A stretch of 23,809 bases of DNA from Candidatus Blautia intestinipullorum. GTDB taxonomy: Bacteria; Bacillota; Clostridia; Lachnospirales; Lachnospiraceae. The notes under the pieces were generated by a model. It did no database searches, was not told the DNA's origin, and saw only the letters and a list, made by a program, of their open reading frames with translations. Of the stretch, positions 7,203 to 13,365 are shown in pieces. Position 1 is the first letter of the stretch, and each line of letters starts with the position of its first letter. Made by a program: the position numbers and the translations under genes. The DNA lies in assembly GCA_019120475.1 (NCBI GenBank), contig DWVA01000017.1:1-23809 (forward strand). The letters run 5' to 3'.

Positions 7203-8065
7203 GTATGGAATATAACGGAACGATCGTAAATCTGAAAGAAAAAGAATATACGGAAGAGAAGAAGCGTGCAAAAAGAAAAACAACAACAAAAATTCCGGTA
7301 AAATGCAGGCAGAGAAACCGGTTTATCCCGGGTTTCCTTGGAGGAGTAGCCCTTTTGTCTGTTCTGAGCCTTCTGTATCTGGATATTGACTGGCTGAAAA
7401 TGCTGTCCCGTGTGCCGGATATCGGAGAAGTGTTCTGGGAGCTGGCGCATCTTGATTTTTCGAACATGGATCTGATCCTCTCGTCCATGGTGGAAACCAT
7501 ATCGATCGCGGAGCTCTCGCTTTTGTACAGCCTGATCCTGGGGATCCTGTTCGGCATGCTCGCCGCGCGGAATATTTTCCGGATCCCGGTGCTGTCGGTA
7601 CTCGTTCAGTCGTTTTTTACTTTTCTGAGGGCGGTGCCCACTCCGGTCTGGGTTCTGCTGATGCTGGTGTGTCTCGGTATGGGACCGGAGGCGGGTGTTG
7701 CCGGACTGTGCGTCCATACAACGGCTTTCTTTACGAAGTCTTTCGCCCAGAGCTTTGACAGTATACCTTATGAGACCATAGAAGCCCTGGAGGTGACCGG
7801 GACGGGAAGACTGAGCATTTTCTTCAATGCGGTTCTTCCGGCGGCTCTTTCCCAGATCGTAGCCTGGGCGGGAATGCGTCTGGAAACAAATTTCTCCGAA
7901 TGTGCCATCCTCGGCATGGTAGGCGCAGGCGGAGTCGGATATGTAATCTCCAACAGCCTGCAGGGATACGATTATGGAACTGCGGGAGTGGCCATCCTGC
8001 TGGTATTTCTGGTGGCATACTGTATTGAGCGGATGTTTGTGCACATAAAAAAGAGATTCTATTAA
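7199..8065 (+). CDS. phnE: Phosphonate ABC transporter permease (second)
   Basis: This 288-residue partner of the first permease has a basic N-terminal tail of about 40 residues (KRAKRKTTTKIPVKCRQRNR) before the membrane segments. It keeps the PhnE coupling loop (ETIEALEVTGTGRLSIFFNAVLP) and ILGMVGAGGVGYVI. Two different PhnE subunits are common in Firmicutes phosphonate importers. It is the last gene of the operon. Its stop codon overlaps that of convergent glgB, and no terminator is visible between them. Confidence 0.92.
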   Translation: MSMEYNGTIVNLKEKEYTEEKKRAKRKTTTKIPVKCRQRNRFIPGFLGGVALLSVLSLLYLDIDWLKMLSRVPDIGEVFWELAHLDFSNMDLILSSMVETISIAELSLLYSLILGILFGMLAARNIFRIPVLSVLVQSFFTFLRAVPTPVWVLLMLVCLGMGPEAGVAGLCVHTTAFFTKSFAQSFDSIPYETIEALEVTGTGRLSIFFNAVLPAALSQIVAWAGMRLETNFSECAILGMVGAGGVGYVISNSLQGYDYGTAGVAILLVFLVAYCIERMFVHIKKRFY

Positions 8066-9870
8066 ACGGGGTGTTCAGGACCCTCTAAAAAATAATAAAT
8101 GCCGGAGTAAGGGAGAAGCGTCAGAGAAATGCTTTCTCCTTTTTCTGCTGTAAAAACGGCTGCCTGGTTCCTGTTCTGCTTTCCGCCGTAAATGTCAAGA
8201 TCACTGTTGAAAAGCTCTTTCAGCCGGCAGTTCTTTTCCGGTTTCAGATCATAGGACTGTTCCTGTTCGGAGAAGTTAAAGAGCGCGAGGATACGTTCCT
8301 TCTCTGCCGTCCGCTCAAAAACATAGACACAGGATGCTTCCTGATGGCAGTCAATCCACCGGAATCCCTTGTGTTCGTAATCTTTTTCCCAGAAGGCAGG
8401 ATGTTTCAGATAAAGACGGTTCAGTTCTTTCATGAACCGGGCAAATCCGCTGTGGATGGGATAGTCCAGCAAAAGCCAGTCCTGTTCCCGTTTTTCATCC
8501 CATTCCCGGAGTTGTCCGATCTCATTTCCCATGAAATTCAGTTTTTTTCCGGGGTGGGCGTACATGTACATGTAAAATGCCCGGCACTGCGGAAATTTGT
8601 CATCGTAATTCCCGCTCATTTTCTGCAGAATGGTAGCTTTGCCGTGGACAACCTCATCGTGGGAGAGCGGAAGCAGAAAACGGTCATTGTAATAATACAT
8701 CATGGAGAATGTAAGCTTATGATAATCCCGGCTTCTGTATTCCGGAGCCGTCCGGAAGTAATCCAGAGTGTCGTTCATCCATCCCATATCCCATTTATAG
8801 TCGAATCCCAGTCCGCCGCAGGAGACCGGTTCCGTCACCTTCGGAAAGGAGGTGGAGTCTTCTGCTGCCAGGATTGCGGAGGGGTGGAGGGTTTTCAGGC
8901 CCTCATTCATAAATTGAAGAAATTCCACTGCATTGGAGTTTACGCCTCTGGCGGGATCGCCCTGCCAGTAGATCGCCCGGCTGATGGCGTCCATCCGGAG
9001 CCCGTCTATATGAAATTCGTTCAGCCAGTAGTTGGCGCAGGACTGCAGGAAGCTTCTGACTTCACCCCGGGAGTGCATGAAATTGCAGCTTCCCCATTCA
9101 CTGACGCCAACTGCGGAATTCGGGTATTCGTAGAGCGGCGTCCCGTCATAATTTGCCAGTGCATAGCCGTCCACTGCGAAATGGACGGGAACAAAATCCA
9201 TAATGACGCCGATACGGTTCCGGTGGCAGGCGTCGATGAAGGCTTTCAGCTGGTCCGCGGTGCCGTATCTGGAGGTGGGGCTGAAAAATCCCGTAGACTG
9301 ATAACCCCAGGATTCATCACAGGGATATTCATTCAGGGGCATGATCTCCAGATAATTGTAGCCGTTCTCTCTGAGGTAGGGAATCAGGATGTCCGCCATT
9401 TCTTCATAGGTATACCAAGCGTCCGGTTCCTCAGAGGGTTTCTTAAAGGAGCCGAAATGGATCTCATAGATGTTCAGAGGCTTTTCGCGGCAGTCGCTGC
9501 GGCTCTTCATCCATTCCTTATCATGAAACCGAAAAGAATTCATATCCCGTATAATGGAAGCGCTGTTCGGACGCAGCTCCATCCCGAAGCCGAAGGGATC
9601 GCAGTGGTCAGTCCAGCTTCCGGTCCGGCTGTAGATCCGGTATTTGTACATCATGCCTTCTCTGGCGCCGGGAACGCGGATTTCCCAGAAATTTCCATCG
9701 GAAACCTGCTGCATTTCCCATTCTTCCCACTCATTGAACTCCCCGATCAGAGCGACGCGGGAGGCCGCGGGGGCGAAGGTGCGGAAGGTCACACCTTCTT
9801 TTTCTGTATGCGCCCCAAGATACTGATAAGCGTCAAAAATTTTTCCTGTGTAGAATCCGTAAAAATCCAT
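8062..9870 (-). CDS. glgB: 1,4-alpha-glucan branching enzyme
   Basis: GlgB cuts alpha-1,4-glucan and re-attaches the piece as an alpha-1,6 branch in glycogen synthesis. The 602-residue protein has an N-terminal CBM48 beta-sandwich (about 20-105, with FRTFAPAASRVALIGEFNEW), then a GH13 barrel. The nucleophile is Asp294 in GLRMDAIS, the acid/base Glu337 in AAEDST, and the third acid lies in LSHDEVVHGK. MGNEIGQLREW is also typical. I use the start at 9870 (MDFYGFYTG) because GGAGG precedes it; the frame is open 17 codons further upstream without a ribosome site. No other glg gene is nearby. It runs convergent to the phosphonate operon. Confidence 0.95.
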   Translation of the reverse strand: MDFYGFYTGKIFDAYQYLGAHTEKEGVTFRTFAPAASRVALIGEFNEWEEWEMQQVSDGNFWEIRVPGAREGMMYKYRIYSRTGSWTDHCDPFGFGMELRPNSASIIRDMNSFRFHDKEWMKSRSDCREKPLNIYEIHFGSFKKPSEEPDAWYTYEEMADILIPYLRENGYNYLEIMPLNEYPCDESWGYQSTGFFSPTSRYGTADQLKAFIDACHRNRIGVIMDFVPVHFAVDGYALANYDGTPLYEYPNSAVGVSEWGSCNFMHSRGEVRSFLQSCANYWLNEFHIDGLRMDAISRAIYWQGDPARGVNSNAVEFLQFMNEGLKTLHPSAILAAEDSTSFPKVTEPVSCGGLGFDYKWDMGWMNDTLDYFRTAPEYRSRDYHKLTFSMMYYYNDRFLLPLSHDEVVHGKATILQKMSGNYDDKFPQCRAFYMYMYAHPGKKLNFMGNEIGQLREWDEKREQDWLLLDYPIHSGFARFMKELNRLYLKHPAFWEKDYEHKGFRWIDCHQEASCVYVFERTAEKERILALFNFSEQEQSYDLKPEKNCRLKELFNSDLDIYGGKQNRNQAAVFTAEKGESISLTLLPYSGIYYFLEGPEHPV

Positions 9871-9919
9871 ATATTTCCTCCCTACCGCGGCTGTCAATGA
9901 AATTGCTGTTTTCAGGAGC

Positions 9920-9962
9920 ATGTCTGTTATTTAATAGACATCCGTCGGTTTTTGATTATAAT
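9920..9962 (+). promoter_or_regulatory. TetR-gene promoter with overlapping 22-bp palindrome
   Basis: The near-perfect palindrome at 9920-9941 (arms ATGTCT/AGACAT with an inner TTA/TAA pairing) covers the -35 of a plus-strand promoter, TAGACA (9935-9940), 16-bp spacer, TATAAT (9957-9962). This size and position suit a TetR-family autoregulatory operator. The site also lies 50 bp upstream of glgB on the other strand, so it could affect both genes. No confident glgB promoter was found. Confidence 0.65.
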
Positions 9963-10113
9963 ATAAAAGTAAGAGAAGGATGTCCACAGACAATCTGCCT
10001 GAATAGATGGATAAACAACTTATTGAGCAATGTGTCGGGAAAGAATGTGGAGTTTTTCATTGAAGTGCGGGAATATATTTTGCTGCCGCAGACAGCCGAA
10101 AGGAGGATGACAA

Positions 10114-10686
10114 ATGGATCTTCGGACAGAAAAGACGGAGAGAGCCATTAAAAACGCTTTTCTGGAGCTCAGAGGAAAGAAGCCGCTGGAAAAAATTACG
10201 GTAAAGGAACTGTGTTCGAGGGCTTGTATCAATAAATCTACTTTTTATGCACATTATGAAGACATTTATGCCCTCTCGGCTGTATTAGAAAAGGATGTTG
10301 TGAATTCTGTCCTCAAAAGCATTGCAGGAGGGCAGGAATATACGCTGAAAACATCAGATGTTTTTACACGGGATCTCTACCTGGCTTTTATCGCAAACAG
10401 TTCCCTGATTAATATCGTATTTTCCGGAAAAGATAAAAGCCGTCTGGGCGACTGCCTTGAGGAGGAAATTAAAAAAATGATCTGGGAAAAATATCCGGAG
10501 CATCAGAACGATATAGAGAAGAATATTATGCTTTCTTATACAATTCAGGGTACTTTTCACGCGTATAAGAACAACCAGGATGTGGATCTGGACACGCTGA
10601 TAAAAGTCAGCCAGAACATTGTGAAGCGGCTTATTCCGCTGTATGAAGAGAAAACTTCCGGGGCGGAAATAGATAAGGACAAGTAA
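10114..10686 (+). CDS. TetR/AcrR-family transcriptional regulator
   Basis: This 190-residue protein has an N-terminal TetR helix-turn-helix (about residues 6-55; ITVKELCSRACINKSTFYAHYEDI) and a variable all-helical ligand/dimer domain. AAAGGAGG lies 8 bases before ATG. A leader of about 145 bases separates it from the proposed promoter. It is co-directional with a MATE pump further down, and TetR-MATE pairs are a common efflux arrangement, so drug-responsive control of the pump is plausible. The two are now separated by remnants of sugar-utilisation genes. The ligand is unknown. Confidence 0.88.
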   Translation: MDLRTEKTERAIKNAFLELRGKKPLEKITVKELCSRACINKSTFYAHYEDIYALSAVLEKDVVNSVLKSIAGGQEYTLKTSDVFTRDLYLAFIANSSLINIVFSGKDKSRLGDCLEEEIKKMIWEKYPEHQNDIEKNIMLSYTIQGTFHAYKNNQDVDLDTLIKVSQNIVKRLIPLYEEKTSGAEIDKDK

Positions 10687-10703
10687 AAAACGGAGGAGCA
10701 GAT

Positions 10704-11333
10704 ATGTTTTTATTCCAGAAGATAGAGGAAACGATGATGCAGTATTCCGATGCCAGACATGCGGTGGGGGAATTTATCATCCGGGAGCAGGACAATATTT
10801 ATAAATATACCATTGGAGAGATCGCGGAGAGAACTTACACCTCCAAAGCGACAGTGGTTCGCTTTGCAAAAGCTATGGGTTATGACGGCTGGAAGGAGTT
10901 TATGAAGGATTATATTGCTGAAATGCAGTATCGGAAGCAGCACGATAATGAAATTGATTACAATTTTCCTTTTTTGGAAAATGACAGCATAGATACAATA
11001 CTGGACAATCTTTGCCGGCTTCAGACGGAGACGCTGAGAGAAACACGGGATCTGATAGATAAAGAGACTATGCGAGAGGCAGCAGACCGTATTATCTCTG
11101 GAAAGAATATCGTGATTTTTTCGAGAAGTCCCAACAGCTATTATGCAGGCGTTTTTACACGCAAATTATGTTCCATCGGATACTTTGCCCGGGTGGCGAA
11201 GAGCGGGGAGGCGGGGCTGGCAGCAACGGCGATGGGCAGAGAGGACTGTGCTGTGATCATTTCATATTCAGGAAATAATCCTACAAAAGATCCTGTGGAT
11301 AAGATCAAAAAAAGGAATCCTGCCTCAGATTGA
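10704..11333 (+). pseudogene. Truncated RpiR/MurR-family regulator
   Basis: The first ~205 residues are a normal RpiR-family regulator. The N-terminal HTH_6 domain (about 1-77) contains YTIGEIAERTYTSKATVVRFAKAMGYDGW, and the front half of a SIS sugar-phosphate domain contains GKNIVIFSRSPNSYYAG and ISYSGNNPTKDP. Family members run to about 270-290 residues. Here the frame leaves homology at KIKK, adds RNPASD and stops. At an A7 run (11307-11313) the sequence changes into the middle of a GH1 glycosidase in another frame. The DNA-binding half might still be made (GGAGGAG ribosome site), but the sugar-sensing domain is broken. Such regulators normally sit beside the beta-glucoside genes they control. 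Confidence 0.85.
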
Positions 11334-11916
11334 AGAGGGAGATATGGAAGTCCTTGCAGAGGGGACGGCGGATTTTATCGGTGTGAATTATTATGCCACA
11401 GCAACAGCAAGCGCAAGTAAAAATGACGGTACAGACTGTCAGCCCAGAAATGGCGATCAGCAGGTGATGATAGGAGAAGAAGGCGTATACCGCGCGGCCT
11501 CCAATCCGTATCTGGAGAAAACAGAATTTGGCTGGATTGTGGATTCAGTAGGGCTGCGAGTGACTCTGCGCCGGATTCACAGCCGTTATCATAAGCCTCT
11601 GCTCATTACAGAAAATGGACTTGGAGCTAAGGATATACTTACGGAGGACGGAAGGGTTCATGATGAATACCGCATCGATTATCTGCGCAGACATTTCCGG
11701 CAGGCGCAGCTCGCCCTCTCAGACGGCGTAGATCTGATCGGATATTGTCCATGGTCTTTCCTGGATCTTGTCAGCACACACCAGGGATATGGAAAGCGAT
11801 ATGGGTTTGTGTATGTAAACAGGGAAGAAAAAGACCTGAAAGATATGGCAAGGATAAAAAAGGACAGTTTTTACTGGTATCACAATGTCATTCAGACTAA
11901 TGGAAAAGAAATGTAG
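11308..11916 (+). pseudogene. C-terminal fragment of a GH1 6-phospho-beta-glucosidase
   Basis: The frame starting at the A-run reads KKGILPQIEEGDMEVLAEG, then DFIGVNYYATATA, LLITENGLG (nucleophile Glu encoded at 11611-11613), YCPWSFLDLVSTHQGYGKRYGFVYV, and ends about where GH1 enzymes end. This is roughly the last 200 of about 475 residues. The N-terminal barrel half with the acid/base NEP motif is absent, so it cannot be an active glycosidase. ATG 11344 with AGAGGGA before it could give a 190-residue peptide, but that would be only a fragment. The missing front and the missing RpiR tail point to one deletion joining the two genes. Confidence 0.88.
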
Positions 11917-11931
11917 GAGACGATCTTGTAA

Positions 11932-13266
11932 TTGAAGGAACAATTTACCAATAAGCAGCTAAAAAATATGATTCTGCCGCTTCTGGCTGAACAGTTTATG
12001 CTGATGCTGGTGGGGCTGGCCGACACTTTTGTAGTCAGCTTTGCCGGTGAAGCGGCGGTTTCCGGTGTTTCACTGGTAAACTCATTTAATACGATATTTA
12101 TATTTCTGTTCACTGCACTTGCCTCCGGCGGTGCAGTGATTGTCAGTCAGTATATCGGAAAAAAGGAAATGAAAACAGCTTCTGCGGCGGTCAGTCAGCT
12201 TCTGCTGGTATCTGTGTTGTTTTCTGCGGCAGTCAGCATTTTGATCCTGATTTTCCAGGGGGAGATTATCAGTTTTATGTTCGGGAGGGTGGAGCCGGAA
12301 GTAAGGGAGGCCTGCCTTACTTATCTGCGGATTTCCGTGTACTCATATCCGGCGCTTGCCGTTTACAACGCCGGGGCGGCGCTGTACCGGAGCGTAGGAA
12401 AAACCGGGACGACTATGAACATATCCATCATTGCCAATGTGATCAATGTGGCGGGAAATCTGATCGGTGTTTTCGTATTTCATGCGGGAGTTGCGGGAGT
12501 TGCTTATCCATCGCTTTTCTCCCGGACGTTTTCAGCAGTGATAATCACTGTGCTATGTTTTAAAGAGCATGAAGGTATCCGGTATTACTGGAAGTATATT
12601 ATTTCCTGGAATGGTTCCCTTATAAAGAGGATTATGGGGATCGCTGTGCCAAATGGTGTGGAAAGCGGAATCTTTCAGTTTGTGAAGGTAGCGCTCAGCA
12701 GTATTGTGGCTCTGTTCGGCACAAGCCAGATTGCCGCGAACGGCATCGCCCAGAGTATCTGGAGCGTTGCTGCGCTGATCAGTTCTGCTATGGGACCGGT
12801 GTTTATCACTGTGATTGGCCAGTGTATGGGCGCAGGGGATGTTCCCCAGGCAGAGAGATATTTTAAAAAACTTATGAAGACCACGGTAGTGCTCTCTCTG
12901 GTCTGGAATGGGATGATTTTTGCTTTGACTCCGCTGATCGCAGGCACTTATGCTGTATCGGACACAACCAGAAGGTATATCATCTGGCTTGTTCTCATAC
13001 ATAATGTTGCTAATTCGATTATATTCCCTTTTGCAGATCCTCTTGGAAAAGGGCTGAGGGCAGCCGGAGACGTGAGATACACGATGGCGGTGTCTCTTGG
13101 TACAACTATAGGAGTAAGACTTGTTTTTTCGGTCCTTTTTGGGATTTTGCTTCATATGGGAGTTATTGGGATCGCTCTGGCCATGGGCATGGACTGGCTT
13201 GTACGGGCGGTTATTTTCTGGTTCCGCTTTAAAATAGGAAAATGGAAGACTTTCCAGGTAGTATGA
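11932..13266 (+). CDS. MATE-family multidrug/cation efflux transporter
   Basis: This 444-residue protein has about twelve membrane helices in two homologous halves. Typical MATE features include PLLAEQFMLMLVGLADTFVVS, GGAVIVSQYIGKKE and the AGDVRYTM segment late in the protein. It would export organic cations or drugs using a Na+ or H+ gradient. The start is TTG 11932, 11 bases after AGGAGA; the next start would be ATG 11968, which loses part of the first helix. Only 15 bases separate it from the GH1 remnant. It probably shares the transcript beginning at the TetR gene. Confidence 0.9.
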   Translation: MKEQFTNKQLKNMILPLLAEQFMLMLVGLADTFVVSFAGEAAVSGVSLVNSFNTIFIFLFTALASGGAVIVSQYIGKKEMKTASAAVSQLLLVSVLFSAAVSILILIFQGEIISFMFGRVEPEVREACLTYLRISVYSYPALAVYNAGAALYRSVGKTGTTMNISIIANVINVAGNLIGVFVFHAGVAGVAYPSLFSRTFSAVIITVLCFKEHEGIRYYWKYIISWNGSLIKRIMGIAVPNGVESGIFQFVKVALSSIVALFGTSQIAANGIAQSIWSVAALISSAMGPVFITVIGQCMGAGDVPQAERYFKKLMKTTVVLSLVWNGMIFALTPLIAGTYAVSDTTRRYIIWLVLIHNVANSIIFPFADPLGKGLRAAGDVRYTMAVSLGTTIGVRLVFSVLFGILLHMGVIGIALAMGMDWLVRAVIFWFRFKIGKWKTFQVV

Positions 13267-13299
13267 AGAAGCGATTCATAATTCAAAGATAATGGTTTA

Positions 13300-13361
13300 T
13301 CGACTTATACCCCTTTCTGTGATATGATACTGCATGTACAACAGATTACAGAAAGGGGTAT
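13300..13361 (+). promoter_or_regulatory. Promoter and 14-bp inverted repeat before the GTPase-NYN gene
   Basis: ATACCCCTTTCTGT (13307-13320) is perfectly inverted at 13348-13361 across a 27-base gap. A modest promoter, TCGACT (13300-13305), 17-bp spacer, TATGAT (13323-13328), overlaps the left arm and gap. The right arm contains the AAAGGGG ribosome binding site. Transcripts from this promoter would lack most of the left arm, so the repeat would act as a DNA operator. Transcripts reading through from the MATE gene would carry both arms and could hide the ribosome site. Confidence 0.65.
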
Positions 13362-13365
13362 TTCT

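Noticed and set aside
8344..9900. 518-codon plus-strand frame
   Set aside because: It lies antisense to glgB, whose catalytic motifs are complete; the long open frame reflects glgB codon bias.
11307..11313. Programmed frameshift at the A7 run producing a regulator-glycosidase fusion
   Set aside because: Both partners are missing large conserved parts, so a deletion explains the junction better than recoding.
13324..13365. Upstream ATG 13324 as the start of the GTPase gene
   Set aside because: It overlaps the -10 element and has no ribosome site; ATG 13366 has AAAGGGG at 7 bases.
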